From Paraburkholderia guartelaensis (GTDB lineage: Bacteria; Pseudomonadota; Gammaproteobacteria; Burkholderiales; Burkholderiaceae): a stretch of 64,000 nucleotides of DNA. Location: assembly GCF_004353905.1 (NCBI RefSeq), contig NZ_SMOD01000032.1:1-64000 (forward strand), read 5' to 3'. A model generated the notes under the pieces. It saw only the letters and a program-made list of their open reading frames with translations, ran no database searches and was not told where the DNA came from. How positions within the stretch are numbered: position 1 is the stretch's first letter; the number at the start of each line of letters is the position of its first letter. Of this stretch, positions 1 to 8,903 are shown piece after piece. A program made the translations under genes and the position numbers.

Positions 1-1420
1 ATGCCTCGTGTGCGCGCAGGAAGCGGAAGAACTCCACGCCTTCGCGCAGACGCCGCTTCATCATGTCCCAGCTCGTGAGCATCTCGCGCACGATCTCCCA
101 GATCTTCGACGGCCGGAAATAGAACTGGCGATAGAACTGCTCCAGGTGGTGATAGATCTCGTCACGCGACAGATGCGCATAACCGATCGCCGCGAGCTGC
201 ACGCCTTCCTTGCTCACCAGGTTGATGGTCTTGTTCTCTTCCATCCAGCCGTTTTCCACGGCCTGCTTGTACAGCGTCGTGCCCGGATACGGCGCGGCAA
301 GCGACACCTGAATCGTATGCGGATTGATTTCCTTCGCGTACTCGATCGTCTTCTTGATCGTGTCCTGCGTCTCGCCCGGCAGCCCCAGGATGAAGGTGCC
401 GTGAACCTTGATGCCGAGCTTCTTGCAGTCGGCGCTGAAGCGGCGCGCGAAATCCGTGCGCACGCCCTTCTTGATGTTCACGAGAATCTGGTCGTCGCCC
501 GACTCGAAGCCCACGAGCAACAGGCGCAGGCCGTTTTCCTTCATGACCTTCAGCGTCTTGTACGGCACGTTCGCCTTCGCGTTGCACGACCATGTCATGC
601 CGAGCTTGCCGAGACCGATCGCGATCGCTTCGGCGCGCGGCAGGTCGTCGGTGAAGGTGTCGTCGTCGAACATGAGCTCCTTGACTTCCGGCATGTTCTC
701 GCGGATCCACTTCGCTTCCTCGAGCACGTTCTCGACCGAGCGCGTACGGTAGACGTGGCCGCTCACGGTCTGCGGCCACAGGCAGAACGTGCAGCGCGAC
801 TTGCAGCCGCGGCCCGTGTAGATCGAGACGTACGGGTAGTTCAGGTAGCCGATGAAGTAGTTTTCGATCTTCAGGTCGCGCTTGTAGATGGGCGCGACGA
901 ACGGCAGCGAGTCCATGTCTTCGAGCACCGGACGGCCCGGGTTGTGCTCGATCGAGCCGTCCTTCGCGCGCCACGAAATGCCCTTCACCGCGGCCAGCGG
1001 CATGCCTTCGGCGATTTCCTTGCAGGTGAAGTCGAATTCCTCGCGGCAGACGAAGTCGATGGCCTCGGATGCCGTGAGCGAATTGTGCGGATCGACCTGC
1101 ACCTTCGCGCCCACGAGACCGATGACGATCGACGGCTTGCGCTTCTTGAGGTCTTCGCAGAAGAGCGCGTCGGTCGGGAACGACGGCGTGCTCGTGTGGA
1201 TGATGACGAGGTCGTACGCGGCTGCAATCTTCAGCGTTTCTTCCACGGAGAGGCCGTCGGCCGGCGCGTCGAGCACGCGGCTGTCGGGCACGAGGGCCGC
1301 GGGCTGCGCGAGCCAGGTGGGATACCAGAACGAGCGGATCTCGCGCTTTGCCTGGTAGCGCGAGCCCGCGCCACCGTCGAAGCCGTCATACGACGGGGCC
1401 TGCAGAAACAGCGTTTTCAT
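1..1420 (-). CDS. hpnJ: Hopanoid biosynthesis radical SAM protein HpnJ (3' end cut by window)
   Basis: The reading frame starts MKTLFLQAPSYDGFDGG and runs off the left edge after about 473 residues, which is nearly the full family length. The first 150 or so residues resemble a B12-binding-like domain. The radical SAM cluster CKSRCTFC gives Cys206, Cys210 and Cys213. HpnJ enzymes act late in hopanoid side-chain assembly. In Burkholderia they are thought to convert the glucosamine group of bacteriohopanetetrol glucosamine into the cyclitol ether. The start ATG at 1418-1420 follows a GAGGA ribosome site. The gene is divergent from the glycosyltransferase at 2132. Assignment rests on the very characteristic N-terminus and the iron-sulfur motif. 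The rest of the hopanoid cluster would lie to the left, outside the window. Confidence 0.88.
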   Translation of the reverse strand, partial: MKTLFLQAPSYDGFDGGAGSRYQAKREIRSFWYPTWLAQPAALVPDSRVLDAPADGLSVEETLKIAAAYDLVIIHTSTPSFPTDALFCEDLKKRKPSIVIGLVGAKVQVDPHNSLTASEAIDFVCREEFDFTCKEIAEGMPLAAVKGISWRAKDGSIEHNPGRPVLEDMDSLPFVAPIYKRDLKIENYFIGYLNYPYVSIYTGRGCKSRCTFCLWPQTVSGHVYRTRSVENVLEEAKWIRENMPEVKELMFDDDTFTDDLPRAEAIAIGLGKLGMTWSCNAKANVPYKTLKVMKENGLRLLLVGFESGDDQILVNIKKGVRTDFARRFSADCKKLGIKVHGTFILGLPGETQDTIKKTIEYAKEINPHTIQVSLAAPYPGTTLYKQAVENGWMEENKTINLVSKEGVQLAAIGYAHLSRDEIYHHLEQFYRQFYFRPSKIWEIVREMLTSWDMMKRRLREGVEFFRFLRAHEA

Positions 1421-2131
1421 ATTCCTCGATTGTCCGCGCAGTATGGTGAAACCCGGTTTGCCCTCGCGTACGCTTCGTGGCCAGCCTTGCCGGCGTCTTA
1501 CGCCGCGCAATTCCCTCGAAACACATTACGCAAAACATTCGATCGGCATTCCGGTTCGCATGTTTGTTATCGAATTGAAGGCCTGGGCGCCACGGGTCAA
1601 CCTTAGGATATTAAGCCGAAAATCTGATGCAGACCTTAAGCGCTTTCCCTTCTTCCTACGTATTGAAACATGCCAAACCTCCAGTGTGACGCATTGATAT
1701 GACAGTTTTCATCGCACCGCGCCAATTGATGTCCGTTGTGATGACAATCGGTTACAAGCGAGGCGCAACCCGCCCTTTGGCAGCCGGAAATCGCGTAAAT
1801 CGGCCGGGACCACGCAAGTCCTGTGCCACAACGTGCATACCCTTTCGTATTTCCGTGGAAGAATTGACCGGCGGGTTTTTATCTGCTTTGCATCGACTCC
1901 GCCATATCGGACAAGTTTTCGCTGATCGCCGACATTGCGTAAAAACGCCTCACTATCGGGTTACGATGCAGCAAACGGCGTGACTGCGGGTCCCCGCCGC
2001 GATTGTGCGAGCGGTGTGGCGCAGGCAACGCTGCCCGGCAGGTCAGGACGACTGTCCGGGATTTCATGCAGACCAGGCACCCGAGGTGCGCTGCCTGCTC
2101 AACCAAGCGCCACCGTGAGCCGTCATTGTCC
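1421..2131. other. Intergenic region between hpnJ and the glycosyltransferase
   Basis: This 711-bp stretch is less GC-rich than its surroundings and separates two divergent genes, so it should hold both promoters. I found no convincing -35/-10 pair, palindrome, RNA gene or conserved small ORF. A reading frame open from 2003 into the glycosyltransferase is read as untranslated leader, because homologues begin at the MRILF methionine. Confidence 0.4.
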
Positions 2132-3322
2132 ATGCGCATCCTCTTCGTCATCGGCAACCTGGGCGACTATCACGTCCCTCGCTACGAGGCTCTCGTTAGC
2201 GCGGCCGCCGGTCGCGGCCACCAGGTGGCGCTTCTCGAGGTCTTCGCACGCTCAGGCGTCTATGGCTTCCCTCAGGAACGGCGCGCCGCATTCTTCGCGA
2301 ACCGACCACGCATGGCGGAAACGCTGGTCGAGAACGGCGCCGACAGCGACGGCCTCAGCGCGCGCGACACGGCGCGCCTCATCGCGAAGGTGCGCAACTT
2401 CATGCCCGACGTGGTCATCACGCTCGGCTACAACACCGGCTATTCGGCGGTGCTCTGTTTCCTCAGACATCTCACGCGGCGCTTCAAGCTGATCTACATG
2501 TCGGACTCGAAGGCCGACGACGGACTGCGCCAGCGCACTAAGGAGCGGCTCAAGCGCTTTATCGTGAGCCGCTTCGACGGCGCGCTCGTCGCGGGCGAGA
2601 AGCATCGCCGTTACGCGCAATCGCTAGGCATACCGAAAGAACGGTCGCGCATCGGCTTCGACGTGATCGACGTCGACTATTTTTCGGATCTCGCGCAGGC
2701 CGCGAGCGATAACCCCGAAGCCGTGCGATCCCGCTTCGGCCTGCCGCAGCGCTATGTGTTGTGCGTGAGCCGCTTCGTCGCACGCAAGAACGTCGACGTA
2801 CTGATCGACGCCTACCGTAAATCCGGCGTGTACAACGAAAATATCGGCCTCGTGCTGGTGGGCCAAGGCCCGCTCGAAGCGCAATTGCGCGCGCGCATCG
2901 CATCGCTCGGCCTCACGCCGCATGTGACGATACTCAACTCGCTCGCCAACCAGGAGATGCCGAATCTCTATGCGCTCGCGGATTTCGTCGTCCTGGCGAG
3001 CGAATTCGATCAATGGGGCTTGTGCGTGAACGAAGCGTTCGCGGCCGGTTGCCCTGCCATCGTCACGCGCACATGCGGCGTGGCGGGCGAAGTGGTGATC
3101 GACGGCGTGAACGGTTTCGTGGTCGAACCGCGCGACGTCTCGACGCTCGCGCAGCGTATCGGCGAGTTGGGCGGCGAGCCCGCGCTGCGCGAGCGCTTCG
3201 CCGCAGGCGCGCAAAGCACGATCCGGCGCTGGACGCCCTTGCTCTTCGCATCGAGCGCGCTGGAGCTTGCCGAGGTCACGACCCGCCGCGCAAGCGACCC
3301 CGCGCGGCACGAACTCGTTTAG
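2132..3322 (+). CDS. GT4-family glycosyltransferase
   Basis: The 396-residue protein begins MRILFVIGNLGDYHVPRYEAL, the usual N-terminal Rossmann strand of a GT-B glycosyltransferase with no signal peptide. The C-terminal half carries the GT4 hallmarks: VSRFVARKNVDVLIDAY near residue 215, and an acidic nucleotide-sugar motif EFDQWGLCVNE followed by AFAAGCPAIVT near residue 300. It should transfer a sugar from a nucleotide donor in the cytoplasm. The acceptor cannot be read from the sequence. ATG at 2132 is chosen because the fold starts there, although its ribosome site is weak and an in-frame TTG lies six bases upstream. It converges on the acyltransferase at 3365. The hpnJ neighbourhood hints at envelope glycolipid or polysaccharide work, which is inference. 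Confidence 0.75.
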   Translation: MRILFVIGNLGDYHVPRYEALVSAAAGRGHQVALLEVFARSGVYGFPQERRAAFFANRPRMAETLVENGADSDGLSARDTARLIAKVRNFMPDVVITLGYNTGYSAVLCFLRHLTRRFKLIYMSDSKADDGLRQRTKERLKRFIVSRFDGALVAGEKHRRYAQSLGIPKERSRIGFDVIDVDYFSDLAQAASDNPEAVRSRFGLPQRYVLCVSRFVARKNVDVLIDAYRKSGVYNENIGLVLVGQGPLEAQLRARIASLGLTPHVTILNSLANQEMPNLYALADFVVLASEFDQWGLCVNEAFAAGCPAIVTRTCGVAGEVVIDGVNGFVVEPRDVSTLAQRIGELGGEPALRERFAAGAQSTIRRWTPLLFASSALELAEVTTRRASDPARHELV

Positions 3323-3364
3323 CGCGCGATATAGTTCGCTACACGACGTCGCCTTTCCCGCCGC

Positions 3365-4366
3365 TCAGAGATGGGGCGCAAATACCCGCCCCGGCGCAAA
3401 CTTTCGCTTGAGCGTACGCATCAGCAAATAAACCGTGCCGTGGCGCTCGACGCCGAGGCGCTGCGTAAGCGTCGCGCCGAATCCATTGAGGAAGCTGAAG
3501 GTCGACGGGCTCGAAAAGCCGTCGAAGTCGAAGGTGAGCCTGCGCTCGAGCGCGCGGCCAATGCCTGTCCACAGCAGCAGGCTGATCGAGCCGCTGTGCG
3601 CGTCCTGTGCCCGCGACGAAAGCAGGTAATACATTGCCTGGTGGTCCCAAACGAGGCCGACCGCCGCCACGAGCTTCCCGCCCTCCCCATAGGCGCCGAG
3701 CAGCATCCCGGCCTTGCGTTCGACGAACGCGTTGACGAGGTCGCGCATGATGGCATCCCCGTAAGCGTTGGTACGCGCACGCGCCGCAAGATTCGCTTCG
3801 TAGAACGCGATGAACTCGGCTGGCGTGATGTCCGGCACGACGGTCAATTCACGGGAGGCGCTGCGGATCACATTGCGCGTCTTGCTGTTCAGGCGCTTCC
3901 ACGCTTCGTCGGCCGTGGTGTGCCGGTCGATACGGAAGGTATAGCGCGCCGTCACGGTAAAGCCATGCAGTGCGAACGCAAGGGCGTCGTCGATGCGCGG
4001 ATCGAGCACCTGGAAAAAGCTGTCGCAGTCGGGCAACTGCTCGATCAATTTCCCGGTGACGTCGAGTTCATGATGCAGTTGGCGCGCCTCGCTGCCCGTC
4101 ACGGATTTGATGACCGGCCCGAGCGTGCGCGTGAGCGGCGGCAGGTGCGAGACACGCCACAGTCGCGTGCGCTGCATCGCGTACGGCATCTCGCCGATGA
4201 CCTCGTCGTTCTGCTTCACCACCGCAAGCTTCCAGTCGCCTTGCGTGGCGATGTCGAGCCACCAGCGCTCATGAAAGATCGAAGGCGCCGCGCGTACCGG
4301 CACCGGCGTAGCAATAGCAGCCGGTGCCTCGAAAACGGGCAACGTCCGGTCGTTTATGGTCGTCAT
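3365..4366 (-). CDS. FemAB/GNAT-like acyltransferase (BioF2-like domain)
   Basis: This 333-residue protein has no signal peptide. Features such as FHERWWLDIA near the N-terminus, RLNSKTRNVIRSASRE near the middle and KLVAAVGLVWD later match the Acetyltransf_6 (BioF2-like) family. That family contains FemAB-like and polysaccharide-associated acyltransferases. It probably moves an acyl or aminoacyl group onto an envelope or polysaccharide precursor, but substrate and donor are unknown. It ends 42 bp from the end of the glycosyltransferase in convergent orientation. The two may belong to one pathway without being co-transcribed. ATG at 4364-4366 is the first start in frame and lacks a strong ribosome site. 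Confidence 0.62.
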   Translation of the reverse strand: MTTINDRTLPVFEAPAAIATPVPVRAAPSIFHERWWLDIATQGDWKLAVVKQNDEVIGEMPYAMQRTRLWRVSHLPPLTRTLGPVIKSVTGSEARQLHHELDVTGKLIEQLPDCDSFFQVLDPRIDDALAFALHGFTVTARYTFRIDRHTTADEAWKRLNSKTRNVIRSASRELTVVPDITPAEFIAFYEANLAARARTNAYGDAIMRDLVNAFVERKAGMLLGAYGEGGKLVAAVGLVWDHQAMYYLLSSRAQDAHSGSISLLLWTGIGRALERRLTFDFDGFSSPSTFSFLNGFGATLTQRLGVERHGTVYLLMRTLKRKFAPGRVFAPHL

Positions 4367-4866
4367 CGATCACCGGTATATTCTGACTGCAAGCGCTGCG
4401 GGATCACACATGCGCTCCACCTCCCCCAGCACCCACGCTCCTCAATGACTTCTCGTCGACGTGGCAACGGCAGGTACTCAATGTGACAGTCCACGCGGCG
4501 GGTCGTTTTGTCCCCCCGGGTCTTGCAACACTACACGCAAGACGGCGCTTCGAGCGCTTCTGTTTGCGTTTCCGGGCCTACCTGCTCGCGCTGCGATGGA
4601 TTGCAAAGCTCCATGGCGGCGAACTGCCATTCGTACACCGCCTTCAGTCTACGAACAGCAACCCGCCCGTTTACGCCAAAACCAAGACGCATGCGGATAG
4701 GTTATCTCCCTGGTCAAATTTTGTCCGACCATACTGCTCGATTTCGCAATGCAGCATGCACGAACCTGATGAACGTTTGCACACCGACCATCTAACGAGA
4801 ACGATTCGCGATCAGGCAATTTAGTTAGGAATCCATTCCACATGCTCATTCGCCGCGCATCATCGC
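4367..4866. other. Intergenic region between the acyltransferase and the IclR gene
   Basis: This 500-bp stretch is upstream of the acyltransferase and downstream of the IclR gene, both on the minus strand. Short plus-strand ORFs near 4461-4824 look random in composition and have no ribosome sites. I see no repeat, RNA gene or clear promoter. A short TGGTC/GACCA inverted repeat around 4721-4742 is too weak to call a terminator. Confidence 0.35.
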
Positions 4867-5730
4867 TCAAGCCAATGGTTGCGTCGTCATTGCTCGCGTG
4901 AGCCCATGCATGGGACGGCGCACCGCCACATCGAACGGGTTCGTTTGCGGCCCGATGATCTCGGCCTGCCGCTTGAGCAGTTCGACGATCGTGGGTAACC
5001 GGTCTTCCGTGAGACGAGCAGCCAGCGTGCCCACGCTCAATGCGCCCACGGCACAACCGTTCTGGTCCAGAATCGGCACGGCCACGCCCGCCATGCCTTC
5101 GAGCACGCCGGTATTGCGCCCCGCATAGCCGAGCTTGCGCACGCGCTCGATCTCCGTGCGCAAATACACTTCGTCCAGCACGCCGTAACTGCGCAAACGC
5201 GGCACGTTGAAACGAATGATTTCTTCGCGCTCGGCCTCGGGCTGGAACGCAAGAATGGCAAGACTTCCCTGGCCGACGCCCAGCGCTACACGCCCGCCGA
5301 TATCGCCCGTGAACGAGCGGATCGGAAACGGACCTTCGCACATGTCGAGGCAAACGGCGTCGAAGCTGCTCTTCACGAGCAGGAAAATCGTATCGCCAAG
5401 GCTTGCGCACAGGCGCAGCAATGCGGGCCGGCATAGCGTGCGCATGCCGCTCGGATTGCCCGCCTGCGCCGCGAGTGCAAAAAAATCCACACTCAGCCGA
5501 TAGCGCCGGGTGCCCTCGTCCTGCTCGACCACGCCTTCGGCGATCAACCCCTGCAGCAGCCGATGCACGGTGGCCTGGGTGAGGCCCACGGCCCTGGCGA
5601 GTGTGGTCACGCGGCTGCCTTCCGCCTGACTTGCCCCCAGTGCGCGGATGACAGCGAATGCGCGCTGCAACACGCCCGCGCCGCGTGCGTCGTCCGCCGG
5701 CGTTCCACTTTTCTCTTCCACTGTCGTCAT
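4867..5730 (-). CDS. IclR-family transcriptional regulator
   Basis: The 287-residue protein has an N-terminal winged helix-turn-helix, with TTLARAVGLTQATVHRLLQG near residues 42-61. It is followed by the GAF-like effector domain typical of IclR regulators (VGQGSLAILAF, GVAVPILDQNG, VGALSVG). Length and domain order fit the family. It is divergent from the importer/dehydrogenase operon starting at 6053 and very probably controls it. The effector is likely the imported compound or a breakdown product of it. Two identical-arm inverted repeats, ATTCC-N7-GGAAT, lie in the shared promoter region and are the best operator candidates. ATG at 5728-5730 begins MTTVEEKSG. Confidence 0.88.
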   Translation of the reverse strand: MTTVEEKSGTPADDARGAGVLQRAFAVIRALGASQAEGSRVTTLARAVGLTQATVHRLLQGLIAEGVVEQDEGTRRYRLSVDFFALAAQAGNPSGMRTLCRPALLRLCASLGDTIFLLVKSSFDAVCLDMCEGPFPIRSFTGDIGGRVALGVGQGSLAILAFQPEAEREEIIRFNVPRLRSYGVLDEVYLRTEIERVRKLGYAGRNTGVLEGMAGVAVPILDQNGCAVGALSVGTLAARLTEDRLPTIVELLKRQAEIIGPQTNPFDVAVRRPMHGLTRAMTTQPLA

Positions 5731-5744
5731 ATCGATCTCAATTT

Positions 5745-5761
5745 ATTCCACTCAGCGGAAT
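5745..5761. promoter_or_regulatory. Candidate IclR operator 1 (ATTCC-N7-GGAAT)
   Basis: This is a 17-bp inverted repeat, ATTCC ACTCAGC GGAAT, located 15 bp upstream of the IclR start codon. It has the same arms and spacer length as the site at 5900-5916 but a different spacer sequence. That pattern is expected of two operators for one dimeric regulator, here probably the adjacent IclR protein acting on its own gene. Confidence 0.6.
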
Positions 5762-5899
5762 ATCCGCCGAAAGCTCGTACGAATTCGCGTGCTGCCTGAA
5801 TGGTTGGCGCGCCACAAGCCGTTGTGCTTGCGGCAGGCGCTTTCAGGGATTTCCCGAAGTTCACCGGATGAAACAATCAATAAGCCAAGCCGCACTCAC

Positions 5900-5916
5900 A
5901 TTCCGTCAAATGGAAT
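5900..5916. promoter_or_regulatory. Candidate IclR operator 2 (ATTCC-N7-GGAAT)
   Basis: This is a second 17-bp repeat, ATTCC GTCAAAT GGAAT, about 37 bp upstream of the -35 element proposed for the importer operon. An additional half-site TGGAAT lies at 5941-5946, just before that -35. The placement fits control of the operon by the divergent IclR regulator. Confidence 0.6.
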
Positions 5917-5952
5917 ATAAGTCAGATTTCTATCGCTTGATGGAATTTTAAA

Positions 5953-5982
5953 TTGACGACTAAAAATTTGGCTAGCTACAGT
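5953..5982 (+). promoter_or_regulatory. Candidate promoter of the importer/dehydrogenase operon
   Basis: TTGACG at 5953-5958 is followed after 18 bp by TACAGT at 5977-5982, a plausible sigma-70 pair about 70 bp before the ATPase start. The half-site TGGAAT at 5941-5946 sits directly upstream of the -35. Confidence 0.45.
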
Positions 5983-6052
5983 CGGCTCAACGCCCTGCAC
6001 TGCGATTCGCCCAGCGGGTGCCGGCGCAACCCAAGCACTGGAAGGCCACACC

Positions 6053-7144
6053 ATGTCGTTCCTCACCCTGACCGACGTATCGAAATCGTTTGGCGACCTG
6101 CAAGCGGTCGCCGGCGTCAATTTGTCGGTGGAAAAAGGCGAGTTCGTCTCGCTGCTCGGCCCCTCGGGCTGCGGGAAAACCACGACGCTGCAGATGATCG
6201 CCGGCTTCGTGGAAACCACGCGTGGGCGCATCACGCTCGACGGGCGCGACATCACGCACATGCCGCCGAACAAGCGCGGCCTCGGCATCGTGTTCCAGAG
6301 CTATGCGCTCTTTCCGCACATGAGCGTGGAGCAGAACGTGAGCTTCGGCCTCGAAATGCGCGGCGTGGCCAAAGCCGAGCGCCGGGACCGCATTCGCGAG
6401 GCGCTCGCGCTCGTGCGCCTCGATGCTTACGCGCACCGCTTTCCGCGCGAGCTTTCGGGCGGCCAGCGCCAACGCGTGGCGATTGCGCGCGCCATTGTGA
6501 TCGCGCCGCCGGTGCTGCTGCTCGACGAGCCGATGTCCAATCTCGACGCCAAGCTGCGCGAAGACATGCAGTTCGAGCTGCGCGCCATTCAGCGCAAGAT
6601 CGGTACGACCACGCTGATGGTCACGCACGACCAGTCGGAAGCGCTCTCGATCAGCGACCGCGTGGTCGTGATGGAAAGCGGCCGCATCACTCAGGTCGAT
6701 ACGCCATATCGCGCGTATGAGCGGCCCGAGAACGACTTCGTCTCGCAGTTCATCGGCAAGGCCAACATGCTCGCGGGCCGCATCGTCGCGCGCGAGGGCG
6801 ACACGATCCGCGTGGATCTCGGCAACGACCTCGCGGAAACGGGCTCGACCGCGCAACTCCCCGAACGCGGCCGCGCGGTGGGTGTCGGTGACGCGATCAC
6901 GCTGTGCATCCGCCCCGAAAAGCTCAAGCTGTGCGCAACCGGTTCGGGACGTCTCGCCGGACGCGTGACGAGCCGCTTCTTCCTCGGCAGCCAGTGGCTC
7001 TATCGACTCGACAGCCGCGCTGGCGAAATGCTCGTGTGCTGCCAGAACGAGGGCAAGGAGCCGCTCGCCGAAGGCGACCAGGTGGGCATTGACTGGCATA
7101 GCGACGCGATCCGCTTCATCCACCAGGAGGGCGCCCGTGTCTAG
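6053..7144 (+). CDS. ABC importer ATPase, polyamine/opine type (PotA-like)
   Basis: This 363-residue ATPase energises import of a small organic solute at the inner membrane. Walker A GPSGCGKTT is at residues 36-44, the signature LSGGQRQR at about 134-141, and Walker B LLLDEP at 155-160. They are followed by a C-terminal TOBE-like regulatory domain. The length and the DEPMSNLDAKLRE segment are typical of the PotA/FbpC class. It is the first gene of a seven-gene operon. The next gene starts inside its last codons, suggesting translational coupling. The divergent IclR gene and the palindromes between them imply inducible expression. The substrate is not evident from the ATPase itself. Confidence 0.88.
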   Translation: MSFLTLTDVSKSFGDLQAVAGVNLSVEKGEFVSLLGPSGCGKTTTLQMIAGFVETTRGRITLDGRDITHMPPNKRGLGIVFQSYALFPHMSVEQNVSFGLEMRGVAKAERRDRIREALALVRLDAYAHRFPRELSGGQRQRVAIARAIVIAPPVLLLDEPMSNLDAKLREDMQFELRAIQRKIGTTTLMVTHDQSEALSISDRVVVMESGRITQVDTPYRAYERPENDFVSQFIGKANMLAGRIVAREGDTIRVDLGNDLAETGSTAQLPERGRAVGVGDAITLCIRPEKLKLCATGSGRLAGRVTSRFFLGSQWLYRLDSRAGEMLVCCQNEGKEPLAEGDQVGIDWHSDAIRFIHQEGARV

Positions 7145-8042
7145 TACGCTGCGCACTTCTCAGCCTGCCCCGCGCGCCACGGTGCGCGCCGGCTGGCAGG
7201 CTTACGTGCCGCTCTGGCTCATGAGCGCACCCGCGCTGCTGCTGTTCGCCGCGCTCGTGCTCGTGCCGCTCGCCATGACCTTCGCGCTCACGTTCTATCG
7301 TTTCGATCCGATGAGCGGCCCCATCGCCGCATTCGATCTGCACAACTACATAGAAGTGCTGGGCTCATCGTACTTTCACACGATCTTCCTGCGCACCTTC
7401 GGCATTGCCGCGCTCACCACGCTGCTGTGCGTCGTGATCGGCACACCCGAGGCGTACATCCTCTCGCGCATGCGCGACCCGTGGCGCTCGCTCTTCCTGC
7501 TCGTGATCCTCGCGCCACTGCTGGTTTCCGTGGTGGTGCGCGCGTTCGGCTGGAGCATGCTGCTCAACATGAACGGTCTCGTGAACCAGTTCTTCGGCCT
7601 GTTCGGCACGGGACCCTTCAAGCTCGAATACACGACCTTCGCCATCGTCATCGCGCTCGTGCATGTGATGCTGCCGTTCATGGTGATTCCGGTGTGGACC
7701 GCGCTGCAAAGGCTCGATCCGCAAACCGAAAACGCGGCGCTTTCACTGATGGCCTCGCCGTTCACCACCATGCGCCGTATCGTGCTGCCGCAACTCATGC
7801 CGGGCATTCTCTCGGGCAGCCTCATGGTATTCGGCCTTTCGGCGAGCGCCTTTGCGATTCCGGGCCTGCTGGGCGGCCGGCGCCTGAAGGTGGCGGCCAC
7901 CGCCGTGTACGACCAGTTCCTCAGTTCGATGAACTGGCCGCTTGGCGCGACCATCGCCGTGCTGCTGCTCGTCGCCAATCTCGTGGTGATGCTCACCTAC
8001 TACCGCGTGCTCGAACGGCGCTACGCGCGCAGCATGGGCTAA
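7137..8042 (+). CDS. ABC importer permease (PotB-like)
   Basis: The 301-residue inner-membrane permease has about six hydrophobic segments. Its EAA loop (ENAALSLMASPFTTMRRIVLPQLMPG) near the C-terminus docks the ATPase. The start is taken as GTG at 7137, which lies six bases after a strong AGGAGG at 7125-7130 and overlaps the ATPase stop codon by eight bases. An earlier in-frame ATG at 7089 lacks this support and would lie deep inside the ATPase gene. It should pair with the permease at 8062 to form the membrane channel. Confidence 0.85.
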   Translation: MSSTLRTSQPAPRATVRAGWQAYVPLWLMSAPALLLFAALVLVPLAMTFALTFYRFDPMSGPIAAFDLHNYIEVLGSSYFHTIFLRTFGIAALTTLLCVVIGTPEAYILSRMRDPWRSLFLLVILAPLLVSVVVRAFGWSMLLNMNGLVNQFFGLFGTGPFKLEYTTFAIVIALVHVMLPFMVIPVWTALQRLDPQTENAALSLMASPFTTMRRIVLPQLMPGILSGSLMVFGLSASAFAIPGLLGGRRLKVAATAVYDQFLSSMNWPLGATIAVLLLVANLVVMLTYYRVLERRYARSMG

Positions 8043-8061
8043 GGCCCCAGGACACAACATC

Positions 8062-8856
8062 ATGCGCAAAAACGGACCGCTCGCCCTCACGTTCCATAGC
8101 TTCGTCATTCTGTTCGTGCTGGCGCCGCTCGTCATCGTCATTCTCGTGGCCTTCACCCCCGACGAAACCTTGACGCTCCCCACACACGGCTTCTCGCTGC
8201 GCTGGTTCCGCGCGATCCTCGACTATCCCGACTTCATCACCGCGTTCTTCAACAGCCTCAAGCTCGCGTTCGCCTCGGCCACGCTTTCGCTCGTCATCGC
8301 GTTGCCTGCGGGTCTGGCGATCGGTCGTGCGCGCTTTCCGGGACGCGGCTTTCTCAACGCGCTGCTGCTTTCGCCGCTCGTGATTCCGGGGCTCGTGCTG
8401 GGCATCGCGCTGCTGCGCTTCTTCGCGCTGATCGGCGCGACCGGCTCGTTCGCGTGGCTGATCCTCGCGCACATGATCATCATCACGCCGTTCGTCATGC
8501 GGCTCGTGCTCGCCTCGGTGAGCGGCCTCGACCGCAGCATCGAGCATGCGGCCGCGTCGCTCGGCGCGAGCGCGTGGACCACCTTTCGCCGCGTCACATT
8601 GCCGATGATCGTGCCCGGCATCACGGGCGGCTGGCTGCTCGCGTTCATCAACAGCTTCGATGAACTGACGATGTCGATCTTCGTGACCTCGCCGCAAACC
8701 GTCACGCTGCCCGTGCGCATGTACATGTACGCGACCGAGTCGATCGACCCAATGATGGCCTCCGTTTCCGCGCTCGTCATTTTCATCACGGCGGGCGCGA
8801 TGTTCCTGCTCGACCGCGTGTACGGGCTCAACCGCATTCTGATCGGGCAGCACTGA
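8062..8856 (+). CDS. ABC importer permease (PotC-like)
   Basis: This 264-residue permease is the second membrane subunit of the importer. It has about six transmembrane segments, and the coupling loop EHAAASLGASAWTTFRRVTLPMIVPG is near residues 162-187. It starts 19 bp after the first permease gene with ATG at 8062. Size and loop match PotC/PotI-type subunits of polyamine- and opine-type ABC systems. The rest of the operon encodes a dehydrogenase, so the imported compound is probably oxidised directly after uptake. Confidence 0.86.
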   Translation: MRKNGPLALTFHSFVILFVLAPLVIVILVAFTPDETLTLPTHGFSLRWFRAILDYPDFITAFFNSLKLAFASATLSLVIALPAGLAIGRARFPGRGFLNALLLSPLVIPGLVLGIALLRFFALIGATGSFAWLILAHMIIITPFVMRLVLASVSGLDRSIEHAAASLGASAWTTFRRVTLPMIVPGITGGWLLAFINSFDELTMSIFVTSPQTVTLPVRMYMYATESIDPMMASVSALVIFITAGAMFLLDRVYGLNRILIGQH

Positions 8857-8903
8857 CCGCCGCCCGCCTCTTTCGATTCCTGCCGCCGCGCCACTGAACT
8901 CCC

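Noticed and set aside
2003..2131. Extended N-terminus of the GT4 glycosyltransferase
   Set aside because: The added 43 residues are not part of the glycosyltransferase fold, and the family starts at the methionine at 2132.
4461..4824. Three short plus-strand ORFs in the gap before the IclR gene
   Set aside because: They overlap each other in different frames, lack ribosome sites and show no recognisable sequence.
5987..7156. 389-residue open frame on the minus strand over the ATPase gene
   Set aside because: It is antisense to a gene with all ABC ATPase motifs, and its composition is that of a shadow frame.
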